Positions 1 to 11,052 are shown, counted from the first letter of the stretch. The stretch: 64,000 nt of DNA from Antedon mediterranea (GCF_964355755.1 NC_092674.1:29128001-29192000); one strand, 5' to 3'. Program-made: numbers and translations. Notes: a model not told the origin generated them from the letters alone.

Positions 1-73
1 AAACATGATGAAATAACTATATGTATGTAAATTACAGTATACTTAGAATTCTTTGTGTTAAATTGATTTTTAG

Positions 74-2873
74 AATCTCTTACTGCGGTACTTTTTAGAA
101 AAATCTGCTGACAAAGTTGAAACCCGTGTCGGCGAACCAGAAGCACGTAAGTTTGTCTGGACAGATAGAAAGTTGATTAAATGAAAGAGGTAAACAAGTA
201 ACACCAAGGTTTTTACTTGTTGCCATAAAGTTTACTTGTGAATGCTGCAATTAATGAACAGCGGGTTACTTTGGAAAATACGCCTACAATAATCAATATA
301 AACCACATTACGTCGCCTACAGATGTTTTCATACGCCATCCAAAGAAAAGATATTACGCACCACTAAGTTTGGTTAAAATAACTCTAAAATATCAAAAAT
401 AATTCAACGCAATCAATAAATCTATCAATTATCATCTTTAAAATATGAATATGAACATTTATTAACACAGCACATACCGATAATCCCGTAACAGTTTTAA
501 AGTGCGATTTCTGGGCACCGTGAGGTGAACACATTATTCAACATTTCTTTTTAAAAATACAATTGTAATCGTTCTATCGTTCTTCCATGTTTAAACGTGC
601 ATTATTTTAAGTTGCAAGGTTGAACACAATGAGACCCCCCCCCCCCCCCCCCACAACACGCAATGTACCAGTTCTTTCAAACTTTCCAAATGATTTTCTG
701 ATAGAAGCCAATAATGGCGGCGATGGTGGTGAAGACAACAACGGCATTTACCAAAAGAAAACCCTGTCGTCTGCAATAGCCAATTCAGAAGTTGAAAACC
801 AGGACTTTATGGACGCAATGTTATACGTACATAATCACTACAGAAATCTACATTGTAACACCGATGTACGTACCAATTTATTCAGTACACACACAGAGTA
901 AACGAAGGAATGTGTTGTTTTTTTTCGAAAGCTTGGCTCTTACATTACATTTTTAATACCTATTATTACTTATTATATTGTTTTATACACAGGCATTGGA
1001 ACATCTGCAAACATTGTCTGATCATGCACAGACAGTTGCGGACGACAATGCGGAAGCGGGAGAATTAGAACACTCGACGACATCCTACGGCGAAAACCTG
1101 TATCGCGTACAAACTCATGTTTATTATGGCGAATTCAACCAAGGAATTCTAGGTATAACATTTATTTATTACAATTGACACAACAATTGTTATTGACCAG
1201 GGCAGAGTTTATTATGGGCAAAGCCCAACACAGAAGTGGTTATATCACTAAATCCTAATTTTGACGCGACGAACGATTTCAGTGTGTGAAGATCAAGTCG
1301 ATTTTCAACTTCTTCAAAGCGGTGATTTCGAAGCTCGCTTTGATTTGGCGCTTGTCGCTTCGTGTTCAAATGTCAGTATTTTAATAACAACCGAAATGTA
1401 TGAAAAATATTTCTGAGAAATGTTGATGATTATGATGATGATTGGATCTCCTCATAATTCAAATATACACTAATGTCGCCATATTATGCCTAATTATTAT
1501 TATTTTTTTTTTAAGCTTTGAACGCTGCGAAAGCTTGGTATGGCGAGCAAACAAATTATAATTACAACAATCCCGGATCTAGTGAAGGAGCAATAGGTAA
1601 TTAACCGCTATTTATTAATATAATGCGAATTTTTGTTTTAATTTCAAACTTACCACCATTGCCTACATGGGAATTTGTGCTTACGTAGAATTATAAAAAA
1701 AGGTTCCGTTTTCCGTTATTGTATTGCGGCTTCCGTCGTTGCGTTGCGGCTTCCAACTTTGCGTTGAGATTTCCGTGTTTGCGTTGCGGCTTCGTCTTTG
1801 CGTTGCGTCTTGGCATTGCGGCTTCCGTCTTTGCATTGCGGCTTCGTCTTTGCGTTGCGTCTTCCGTCTTTGCATTGCGGCTTCCGTCTTTGCATTGCGG
1901 CTTCCGTCGTTGCGTTGCGGCTTCTTACTTTGCGTTGCGTTTTCCGTCTTTGCATTGCGGCTTCGTCTTTGCATTGCGGCTTCCGTCTTTGCATTGCGGC
2001 TTCGTCTTTCCGTTGCGTCTTCCGTCTTTGCATTGCGGCTTCCGTCTTTGGGTTGCGTCTTCAATCTTTTCATTACTGTTTTTGTCCTGTTTCCGGTTCC
2101 CGTGTTGTCCTGTTTTTTTTTTCATTTTCTATGGGCTGCCTTATACAAGCTTTGCTTTTTAGGAATGTTGCCCCTCTTATTTTAATAATTTTTACTGTTA
2201 ATTTTTATTTTCTATGAAAGACAAGAGAAATAAATGTTACTTTGATTGATTGATTGATTGATTGATTGCGGCTTCGTCTTTGCATTGCGGCTTCCGTCTT
2301 TGGGTTGCGTCTCCGTCTTTGCATTGCGGCTTCGTCTTTGCGTTGCGGCTTCCGTCTTTGCATTGCGGCCTCCGTCTTTGCATTGCGGCTTCCGTCTTTG
2401 CGTTGATCTTCGTTTTTGCGTTGCGTCTTCCGTCTTTGCGTTGCGGCTTCCATCTTTGCGTTGCGTCTTCCGACTTTGCATTGCGGCTTTCTCTTTGCGT
2501 TACGGCTTCCGTCTTTGCATTGCGGCTTCCGTCTTTGCGTTGCGTCTCCGTCTTTGCATTGCGGCTTCGTCTTTGCGTTACGTCTTCCGTCTTTGCGTTG
2601 CGGCTTCCGTCTTTGCGTTGCATCCTATTGGGAAACCAAGTCCAGTTCAAGTACCGTATTTTAAAAAGTCGTAAATACTTCAATTGATTATCATTAGGAC
2701 ATTTTACACAAGTGGTATGGAAAACTACAGATCAGCTGGGATGTGCTTACAACAAAGTGGATGGAGAAAACGGCTATTACACCGTATACGTCACTTGTAA
2801 TTATAGTCCTACTGGTAATGTATACGGTGAAAATGGAACGAACGTGGACTACCGGAAACCAGGGGTTGTGTAA
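74..2873 (+). CDS. CAP1: CAP-domain (GAPR-1/CRISP-like) protein, 5' end outside window
   Basis: Exons proposed from splice sites and phase: 74-146, 612-865, 993-1152, 1516-1596, 2698-2873 (stop TAA). The first matches the N-terminal helical exon of CAP3 and CAP4; the signal-peptide exon should lie left of the window. The second carries a poly-C tract coding for a Pro run, then an Asn/Gly/Asp/Glu-rich linker and the start of the CAP domain (HNHYR). Later exons give LEHS, YGEN, WYGEQ and the CAP1 signature GHFTQVVW, then the CAP2 signature CNYSPTGN. The four tetrad residues of GAPR-1-type domains (His of LEHS, Glu of GEN, Glu of WYGE, His of GHF) are all present. CAP proteins are usually secreted and bind sterols, lipids or metal; the role here is unknown. 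Exon 612 has a weak acceptor and could start elsewhere. The CAP exons are secure, the first two less so. Confidence 0.75.
1705..2630. repeat. Minisatellite of about 18-20 bp in last CAP1 intron, in two blocks
   Basis: Dozens of variants of CTTCCGTCTTTGCATTGCGG and the shorter TTCGTCTTTGCGTTGCG fill 1705-2070 and 2265-2630. The two blocks are separated by an unrelated insertion at about 2075-2270. The array is open in several frames on both strands, so it yields low-complexity ORFs that are not genes. It lies wholly between CAP1 exons 1516-1596 and 2698-2873. Confidence 0.9.
2075..2270 (+). mobile_element. Probable non-LTR retrotransposon 3' tail inside the minisatellite
   Basis: This non-repeat segment ends in AAATAAATGTTACTTTGATT followed by tandem ATTG units. 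An AATAAA-like signal followed by a short simple-repeat tail is typical of the 3' end of CR1/L2-type LINEs. It interrupts the minisatellite, so it either inserted into the array or was present before the repeat spread on both sides. No coding part is visible and there is no clear target-site duplication. Confidence 0.45.
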
Positions 2874-3164
2874 GACGAACTCAGTGAGAATTAAATTACA
2901 GGTGTTTGTAATAATGAATTATTTATTTTTATTTATTTTTTAAAACATATTTAGGCAGGATAACATAATTCAGAAAAGAAAAGATCACAAAATTTCTGTT
3001 TTTCAATATGGTCCTGCAATGAAACAACTTTAAGAAAAATACACAAGAAAAATTAGATCATTATAGAAAGTTTCTTAAGGGTATAATTTACTATACTGTA
3101 TACTGTAATCCATAATAATAATAATAATAATATAATACATTTCGGCGTAAATACAGACATTGAT

Positions 3165-3262
3165 TGATCTAGTCGCGTTGGTGGTGGCGGTGATGATGGG
3201 GGCGGAGTTGTCGCGCGGAGATGATGATGACGGCGGAGTTGTCGCGCGGTGATGACATATGA
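3165..3262. repeat. Short GC-rich tandem repeat downstream of CAP1
   Basis: GC-rich sequence in AT-rich surroundings. The phrase GCGGAGTTGTCGCGCGG occurs twice about 36 bp apart, each time followed by GATGATGA-type triplets. No ORF of note spans it. Most of 2874-4040 otherwise shows no gene or recognisable repeat. Confidence 0.6.
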
Positions 3263-4045
3263 TGGAAATGGTGGTGGCGGGTGCGAAGAGGAAGCATAAT
3301 TATATTAGATATATTATTTATTCACTCAGTAAAGAAATGTATTGGTTGGTTGTTTATAATAATGTACCACTGGTGACTAAACACAGTCAAACATTTGCGC
3401 TTTAATTATTAACACAAACAATTTGAGGACCCATTTTCAGTAATACAATTTATTGTTATAATGTGTTTATGTATCTAACAGTGTACCCACACTCACAGTA
3501 AAAAATATGCGCTTTAAATGGGGACCGAACATGATTTCAAGAATGCTTTTAATTATTGCAATCCTTTTCGTATCTAATATTAGTAGACTTATAGGTATAC
3601 GTACCCAATTGTTTACTTATCAGTAGTGTTACGTATGTACCAAATAAGGTATGATGACTGAAGTTGCTATGATGTCATCTACGACTTAGAAAACCCAAAT
3701 ACTGTGTTTATACACTGGTTTATTACGGAAGGGAATGGAAGACAGACTAGAATGTCCCATTCATCTTCAATCAACCCGTTTAAATAAAAGTATATTCTAC
3801 CTATTAAAATTGTAATGTTTATAAATTTGTGTTGTATGTTCTTACATTATGATGTTGTACTCGAGCTGGTTAAAATTATTGTACAGTGTATACCACGATT
3901 GGAAAACACCCTTATTCGGGGCAAATAGTTGAACCTAAATTGACATAACTAATAATCTAACTCAAATTAATTAGTAAACAGGGTTACATTATAATAGACG
4001 ATGTTGGTTCTTGTAACATACCGTATATGAAAATGTTCTGACGTA

Positions 4046-4147
4046 GCATCACTTTTTTTATAGGTGACATATCGCTACCATAATTGAACATATCACTACC
4101 ATCATCACACTTTTTGTCAAACTAGTTTGATAGTGTAGACAGAGCTT
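4046..4147. mobile_element. MITE family M1, partial copy
   Basis: Contains the right half of the M1 element: ATATCACTACCAT, then CACACTTTTTGTCAAACTAG and the terminal TTTGATAGTGTAGACAGAGC. M1 copies in this window carry terminal inverted repeats reading TCTGTCTACACTATCAAAC. The left end of this copy is eroded. Confidence 0.7.
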
Positions 4148-4509
4148 AAGTGAAACAAAATAAACGAAAATGAACTGTTACAGTTACAAACATTGTAATA
4201 ACATTTAACATTCCTCGATACTCGATTTGGTGGCGATTCAAAGGAGTTATAATTATTAATGGACCTGGTGGAAAAAGGCCAGGTGGCAACAGACCTGACA
4301 TAACTTAATTTTATATTTATTTTTATTGACCTAATAAATATTAGCATAATAGCTTGATTAACATAATTATTCATTCTTGTTTATTTAAATTTATATTAAA
4401 TTATTTAAATCGTAAAAGTATTTATTAAAAAAATTATAATTTAGATAAATACTTTAAGCTCAGATCGTCAATAAAAATACATATATTGTATACCTCAAAG
4501 ATATTTTAT

Positions 4510-4617
4510 TAGCAACTGTAATATATAACAGTATATTTTTATAAATTACAATTATTCGCGCGCAGCACAGAAGAACGATCGGTTGTTGAAATCGCAGATT
4601 TTTATTTATTTCATCAG
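4510..4617 (+). promoter_or_regulatory. Candidate CAP2 promoter and non-coding first exon
   Basis: A block including CTGTAATATATAACAGTAT and then GCACAGAAGAACGATCGGT ends in TCATCAG followed by GTATGT, a good 5' splice site at 4618. An almost identical block precedes the CAP pseudogene at 9679-9773. In both places the first downstream signal-peptide exon starts with an acceptor a few bases before its ATG. The simplest reading is a TATA-like element (ATATATAA near 4518) plus a short 5'UTR exon spliced to 5331. The start of transcription is not fixed by sequence alone. Confidence 0.5.
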
Positions 4618-5333
4618 GTATGTTAAATTACAGTACTTCTACTAACATAATGGTTAATGGAATGTAACCACAATTGCCTCTCTTGAAGTCTGTGTGCACT
4701 CTATGTTTGTTATATTCAATTTTAAAATTATTATGGCCTGCTATGTTTATATATAGGCCTATATACATTTTATGGCTGTTTTACTTTATCGTTTTGATTT
4801 ATCTTTTAACTTATTTTAATTGGCATCTCCATTTATATTCCAGCTACTGATACCCACAGCATTGTCATTGTTCAGTAATGTGCATTTATATGTAATATCT
4901 TTTAATTTGTAAGGGGTTAAACTCGACATTTATAGAAGCTATTTGTCATAGGCCTACTTAAGGCGTTTGTTACATTCGACTAATAAGCAGACGTAACGTT
5001 AATTTCCATGTGATTCAATGGGAACTGTTTGAGTTTACATGGCCACGAAGTTATCGAGTATAAATATATTCTACGTTGCCCTTTGAAAGTATTCCATCAA
5101 TCACGAAAAAATATACGACCTATATAAAGCTGGAGACTAGGAAATTAGAAAGAAAAACAACAAGCTGAGGGTAACATATACCGTGACGGCAAATGACGAT
5201 AATGATACAGAAGATGATAATAATTATACATAATTAATATCATTTTAAAAATGACCTTCCATGACATTCCTGTATGGTATGCTTATTTACATAATGACAC
5301 ATGTGATCAGTACACTTCTTTTTTTTTTAGACA

Positions 5334-7884
5334 ATGGCTCAACGAGTTTGCATTGCGTTAGTATTGCTGTTTGTAACGTTTGCCGCTGCAACGCAAGACG
5401 GTTTGTAAATCATTTTATAATCAGTAAATTTAAAGTTACAAAGTATTAGTATTATAAAGTAAAAGTGTATAGTTGGGGCGCCAGAAATGATTGAGTTCTA
5501 ACCACAGATTTGTAGTCTTCCTGTTTCTTCCATTTTATGTAGAGTATAACCCGTATGTCCATCTTTTTCATTTGATTTGTGAATATAATATTTATATCTG
5601 AAACTATTTATAAACTGCCAAAAAATGCTCCCAACCTTTTTATAACCGTTGGTTTGTGTGTCTTTGGTCTACTATCAACTTCTCAGTAATTCCCCGGTGA
5701 AGTCTCCATTCTGACTTAATCGAATGTGATAAGTAAATGATCTGTGGAGATAGATAGATTTTTTACTTTCGTAAGTGTATAAATTACTACCGTATACAAT
5801 CCCTCAAGTTTACATAACTGGTTTTAGTTCTTAATATAGTTACATCCATATTTCAAGGCGATCGTTAACTCTGATGAAAACTAACTGAGAGCTATTACCC
5901 ATTGTATTTGTTGCACTTGCATCATCTTGTGTAATTAAGTCTAGATGTCTGCATTTTCAAAAAGTGACAAATAATAGATGGCCAAGTTTAAAAGCTATTC
6001 TTCCTATATGTAGAATTGAACACCAAAATGAAATCCGATGGTTCATTCGTTTATTCAATATTCAATAAATTTTCAAAAAATTTTCTCCACACACATATTA
6101 AAAATACATAAAATAATAATTATATGACACGTAGGATAATAAGCAATAACAAACATAGTATGTGTGGAAGAAAACCTATATACCTTTAAATCAAATCATT
6201 ATTTATTTACTGTTTGATTCTTATCATTTTTTTTATAATTTCTGCTTGATCAAGAGGTTGAGGAGGACGACGGTGACAACGAAAATGTAAATAAATTTAT
6301 GGAGACAATGTTAGAGAAACATAACGAGTACAGAAGTAGACATGGCGTCGATGTACGTACAGTCCAAATATAGATTCATATTTATGAAACTCCGAATTAG
6401 TATAAGGCATTTCTCATTTTTAATAAAGAGGGGAGAAAACAAAGAAAGAAATAATGTTATGATAGTACTAGAAACTTGCCCCAAGTCTGTATTATTGTCT
6501 TTTATGTTAGTCCACCCATGAAAGCTTTAGATTTTATGTTCATATACCATAATTATTGTGAACTCAAGTATTATACGTATGAAACGCCATATGTGCCAAA
6601 ATAATTTTCTTTCTACTAAATTATTAATTCTAAACACAGCCTAGAATTTATGTTTTAACCTACGGTATATGTTCTAAAAGTGGAATTCCAATTTTTAAGA
6701 TATTACAAGAAACATAGGCCTATAATGATCGCCGCGTGGCATTAGAAGAAATGAATGAATACAAAATTAAATATTTTTTAGTGTGAAAGTAATCCTTTTA
6801 TATATTTATCAAACTTTCGGTTAAAAAGAGGAAATATGGAATATGAAGTGGATTTGATTAAAAATTGAGTTGAGTTGTTAAAAAATTGAATTGTAATGAT
6901 AAAAAAACATTAGAAAATAACAAAAACGTGATTATAATAAAAATAATTTGAACATTAGTGATGACATGACTATGATGATATTAATGTGAATAAAAGTGGT
7001 GTTTAGAAAAAAAATAAGAAAAAAAAACCTTTTTATGATCATATTACGTTTTATACACAGCCATTGACATATTCAGAAACGATGGCTGAAAATGCGAAAA
7101 GAGTTGCCGAACGTAGCGCGGAATCGGGAAAGTTGGAATACTCAGATTGGGAGACTAGAATGGGCAACGGTGAAAATCAATTTAAAATAGGAACTTCTGA
7201 GAGCGTCACCAACCCAGAGATTGCAGGTAGGCATAACCGTATTTTTTGTTGGATAAGATGCTACATATTGGGAGTACGTCTTTTAATTAGGCATTCTATG
7301 GAACAATATGTAGGCCTATATAACATTAATTTAATTTTGTTTTTAAGCTTCGGATGCTGTGAACTCTTGGTATGGCGAGATTGAATATTATGATTTTAAA
7401 AAACCCGGATTTCGACTAAAAACAGGTAAATTAGTTGCTATATTTGGTAGGTGATGGTTTGGAATAAAAGAAACGCGGAGAAAAGAAAAAACGTTCCTCC
7501 ATGATTATAACACCACTAGCATCCTTCATTCTCAAATTAAGTTCGTTATCAATTTGACACTTAACGCATGTCAACATTATATAATGACGTAATTATTTGA
7601 ATATGATTTTAGGACATGTTACGCAAGTGTTATGGAAAGAGACAACTGAGGTGGGTTGTGGTTACGCACGAACGCGATCCAGCGTATTGTTCGAAACCTA
7701 CGTGACTTGCCACTACAGTCCGGCTGGAAACGTGATACGTACATTTGCAGAAAACGTTCTGCCTGTGACTACGACGACCGAGCAGCCTGCGACCGAGCAG
7801 CCTGCGACCGAGCAGCCTTTGACCGAGCAGCCTGCGAACGAGCAGCCTGAGATCACGACAATCGAATCACTGTATACTACTTAA
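5334..7884 (+). CDS. CAP2: secreted CAP-domain protein with TEQPA-repeat tail
   Basis: Five coding exons in consistent phase: 5334-5400, 6255-6352, 7061-7226, 7348-7425, 7613-7884; 226 aa. The ATG lies 3 bases after a TTTTTTTTAG acceptor, so a 5'UTR exon is expected upstream (see 4510-4617). Residues 1-20 are a clear signal peptide (MAQRVCIALVLLFVTFAAAT), followed by an acidic stretch and the CAP domain: HNEYRSRHG, NGEN, WYGE, GHVTQVLW, CHYSPAGN, AENVLP. The tail is Thr/Glu/Gln/Pro-rich with five near-copies of a TEQPA unit, like a short mucin-type stalk. The first tetrad His, expected in LxHS, is Tyr here (LEYSD). This exon lineage lacks the helical exon of CAP3 and CAP4. A secreted role is likely; the ligand is unknown. 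Confidence 0.88.
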
Positions 7885-8349
7885 ACAGTGTAGAATATTT
7901 GTAACGATGTGCATAGGCATTAATTAATTAATTTATGTTATAATAATGACTATAATGCACTATTTTTTCAGCGTATAATTAAACCTCGTCATATATAATT
8001 ATTCATTATTTTAAGTTAAATGTTTATTTTGAATTCAATTGAATCATCAGTTTCCTGGGATGTTACGAGCGCTCGTTGCCAAATAACAATTTGTATTATG
8101 AGTGTGGTCTAATGGTGCGGTAGCCTGTAGGCCTATTTACCATTACCAGCTGAAGCTGTCGGTGATTATGAGATAATGTTTTAAACCTGTACAACACTCG
8201 GAATCAACCCAAAATATCTATAAAATATTCTACAGAGCCTGAAAGAAAATTTATGGTTTTTAACTAGAAGTTCATAACCTTAATTCGTTAAATTAACTGA
8301 TATAATTAGGTGTATAATTTACAAAATAATCCCTTAATTTACATAAAAT

Positions 8350-8770
8350 TGGTTTGACTCGGAGCATACGTCCGTATGAAAATGTCCTGTAGCATCATTT
8401 CTTTAATGATGTGACATGTTTCTCGGCTCAGTAAAGCTTGGTTCCCACTAGAACGTAACGCAAGGACGTAAACGCAACGGAAGCGTTTTAAAGCGTGGTT
8501 CCCACTAGCGACGCAACATAAGGACGTAACGCAACGCAAGTTAATTGACCAATCACAAGCGATGGCTTATTCGCTTGTCATTGCTAACTGTCTATAACTT
8601 CGCTTGTCATTGGTTAAAACGCTTGCGTTGCGTTTACGTCCTTGCGTTACGTTCTAGTGGGAACCAAGCTTTACTGAGCCGAGAAACATGTCACATAGTT
8701 AAAGAAATGATGCTACAGGACATTTTCATACGGACGTATGCTCCGTCGCTAGTGGGAACCACTCTTAAGC
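8350..8770. mobile_element. MITE family M2, long foldback copy
   Basis: An approximately 420-bp inverted repeat. The left arm from GGAGCATACGTCCGTATG through GTAAAGCTTGGTTCCCACTAG and AACGTAACGCAAGGACGTAA is repeated inverted on the right. The middle holds the usual M2 core with TTGACCAATCACAAGCGATG and its inverse. A second M2 end (AAAGCGTGGTTCCCACTAGC) is nested inside, so two copies may be interleaved. No coding capacity. Confidence 0.8.
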
Positions 8771-9595
8771 TCTAAGGTAATCTAGTAACTTCCGTCTAGT
8801 ACAATATGGCTTATAATATGAAAGATCGGTCAACATGACAAGAATGTGCACAATAGTGCCAAATATAATAATATGGTTCTCTAATGTTAATTTATTTATG
8901 GCAATGAAATAAAGGAAACAAACATGATAGGTATTGTCCATCTTTCATGTTTTCTGATTGCAAATGTTCATTTCTTTTGTAATCAACGACATTTTTTATC
9001 AAAGCAATTAAACAAAATTGGCCTTTTATTACTTCATAATGGCATATACCACAATAACAATAATATCATGTATTTTTCTTAACACCGGCAAACTGAGTGT
9101 ATTAACTTAACTTTGTTAAAAACCATTAATTAGTGAAATAAATTAAACGACAATTAATAATATTAATACTTTTTTCTTCACAGAAGTTAGAGTTAACAAA
9201 TATTGTTTTTAAACAATAAATCAATACCTTTATGCCCTGATTAAAATAATTTAATAAATTAAAATAACAAGTATAAATATGTTATTCAAGCTTTTATACT
9301 AATATTTAATCGAGGTAAAAAAAGTATACAATTATGTACGTGAAAAAAATGTTTAGCTGTGGTTACGTAATTGAATGTAAATTAATCAAGTATGTTAATC
9401 AAGTTATACTAAGAGATAATTGGTTAATAAAAACAAGTACTGTATACAATATATACCTGAAAAACATTTTAACTCCGATTTAATAATTTAATATAAATTG
9501 AAATAACAAGAATGGATATGTTTTATTGGGTCAATAAAAAGGTATACAATTCAAAACTCAGATTTAAATATTTTATTTATTCTAGAATATTAGTA

Positions 9596-9670
9596 AAGCT
9601 CTGTTTAGACTATCACACATTATGTGACAAAAAAGATGTGATGTTCCCATATATGGAAACGATGACGTCA
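9596..9670. mobile_element. MITE family M1, partial left half
   Basis: Starts AAGCTCTGTTTAGACTATCA and continues with the M1 interior (TATGTGACAAAAAAGATGTGATG, CCATATATGG). The right half is missing and the sequence passes directly into the duplicated promoter / 5'UTR block of the CAP pseudogene. Confidence 0.65.
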
Positions 9671-9678
9671 ACTGTAAT

Positions 9679-9773
9679 ATATAACAGTATCGTTTATCAA
9701 ATTACAATTATTCACGCACAGCACAGAAGAACGATCGGTGTTTGAAATCGCAGATTTTCATTTATTCTATCAG
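9679..9773 (+). promoter_or_regulatory. Second copy of the CAP2 promoter / non-coding exon block
   Basis: Nearly the same sequence as 4510-4617: CTGTAATATATAACAGTAT, ATTACAATTATTCACGCAC, GCACAGAAGAACGATCGGT and TATCAG followed by GTATGT at 9774. It heads the degenerate CAP copy at 10493-11052, showing that the duplication carried the upstream exon with it. Confidence 0.5.
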
Positions 9774-9914
9774 GTATGTTAACTTACAGCAGTACCTCAT
9801 AACATAATGGCTAATTGCTTCTTTTGGGGGTTGTGTGTATGTTGGCCTAATTTAGAAATTAATTTTATGCCTGTGATGTTTATAATATGTATTTATATAT
9901 ATATATATATATAT

Positions 9915-10191
9915 AAATTTAAGAGTGACATTAACTCTCATGAAAGCCAATATTTGGGCAGTTACCTTTGCGGCAAATCTTGCAAAACTTGTTTATGGGT
10001 TGATTCTACTGAAAACGTACTGTTTGCCACTAATAATATCAGTATATGAGATAAATGACGTTTTTGGTCAGACAATTAATTGATTGTCTTATCCGAAAAA
10101 TGCGGCCAGTTTCATCAATTACCAATTAACAAGTTTTGCAAGATTTGCCCAAATATTGGCTGTCATGAGAGTTAATTTCACTCTTAAATTT
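9915..10191. mobile_element. Foldback element flanked by TA repeats
   Basis: The left arm (TTTAAGAGTGACATTAACTC, then CCAATATTTGGGCA and AAATCTTGCAAAACTTGTT) recurs inverted at about 10128-10191, with a unique centre. Runs of TA dinucleotides flank both ends. It carries no ORF of note and looks like a non-autonomous inverted-repeat transposon lying between the duplicated upstream exon and the CAP pseudogene exons. Confidence 0.65.
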
Positions 10192-10208
10192 GGATGTATG
10201 TATATATA

Positions 10209-10320
10209 AGAAAAAGTCGGCCAAACCGAGATTCTAACTCCCGAACCTTCTGCTTGTATATATAATATATACAAGCAGAAGGTTCGGGGGTTAGAATCTC
10301 GATTTGGCCGACTTTTTTCT
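10209..10320. repeat. Near-perfect 50-bp-arm hairpin ending in T-run
   Basis: The arm AAGTCGGCCAAACCGAGATT continuing to CTTCTGCTTGTATATA is mirrored almost base for base by TATATACAAGCAGAAGGTTC on to GGCCGACTTTTTT. The right arm contains GGGTTAGAATCTC, close to a Pol III B box, and ends in a T-run. It could be a foldback of a tRNA-like sequence, or simply a young palindrome. Confidence 0.8.
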
Positions 10321-10492
10321 CATTCTCATAGATTTCCTCATCTTTATCGTGTCAAATAATGAATTAATACATTTTCAGTATATCGGATTAGAATTTGTTC
10401 TAGTATATGTTAGGTAATATCTTTTAATGTGTAAGGAGTTAAACTCGAAAATAGAAATCTACGATATTTTTAATCTTCCATTTCTTTTTTAG

Positions 10493-11052
10493 ACAATGGC
10501 TCGACGAGTTTTTTTTTAGTATTGCTGTTTTTAACGTTTGCCACTGCAATGCAAAACGGGTTTGTAAATCATTTTTTAATAAAACATTTATGATACAATG
10601 ATTATTTTATCACATATCAAAATAATAGTATAATAAAGTAAAAATATATATAGTTGGGGAGCCAGAAAAGTACCTTACTATACATTAAGTGAAATAAGGA
10701 GGCAAAGAGTATTACTAGTATAGATATGCTGCCTCCTCTCATAGGTTTTATGTGCGAGTCATAATTATGTTCGTTTGAAATCTACAATATTTTTAATCTT
10801 CCATTTCTTTTTTAGACAATGGCTTGACGAGTTTTTATTTCTTTAGTACTGTATTGCTGTTTTTAACGTTTGCCGCTACAACGCAAGACGGTTTGTAAAT
10901 CATTTTTTAATAAAATATTCATGTTACAATGTGGCTTCAACAAAACAACAGAAAGTAACGGGTATATCTACGTTTACGCGGAGTGTAACTATAGTCCTGC
11001 TGCTGGTATAGACGAAACTGAATATAAAGACAACGTTGCTAAACAATACTAA
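10493..11052 (+). pseudogene. Broken CAP gene copy (two dead signal exons plus C-terminal CAP exon)
   Basis: Two relatives of the CAP2 signal-peptide exon occur at 10493-10559 and 10816-10890, each after the same TTTCTTTTTTAG acceptor context. The first reads MARRVFF then stop; the second reads MA then stop. The roughly 323-bp spacing shows a local tandem duplication. At 10921-11052 an ORF carries the end of a CAP domain (CGF, GYIYVYAECNYSPAAG), but the GHFTQVVW part and the middle exons are missing. No intact coding path exists. Parent is most likely CAP2, given the shared upstream exon. Confidence 0.75.

Noticed and set aside
1681-2687. Several overlapping ORFs of 66-153 codons on both strands with LCIAASVFALRL- or RNAKTEAAMQRR-type repeats
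   Set aside because: They are translations of the minisatellite; open in many frames because the unit lacks stops. They lie in a CAP1 intron.
8339-8775. Two ORFs sharing SGNQALLSRETCHI on opposite strands
   Set aside because: They are the two arms of the M2 foldback, which read alike on opposite strands.
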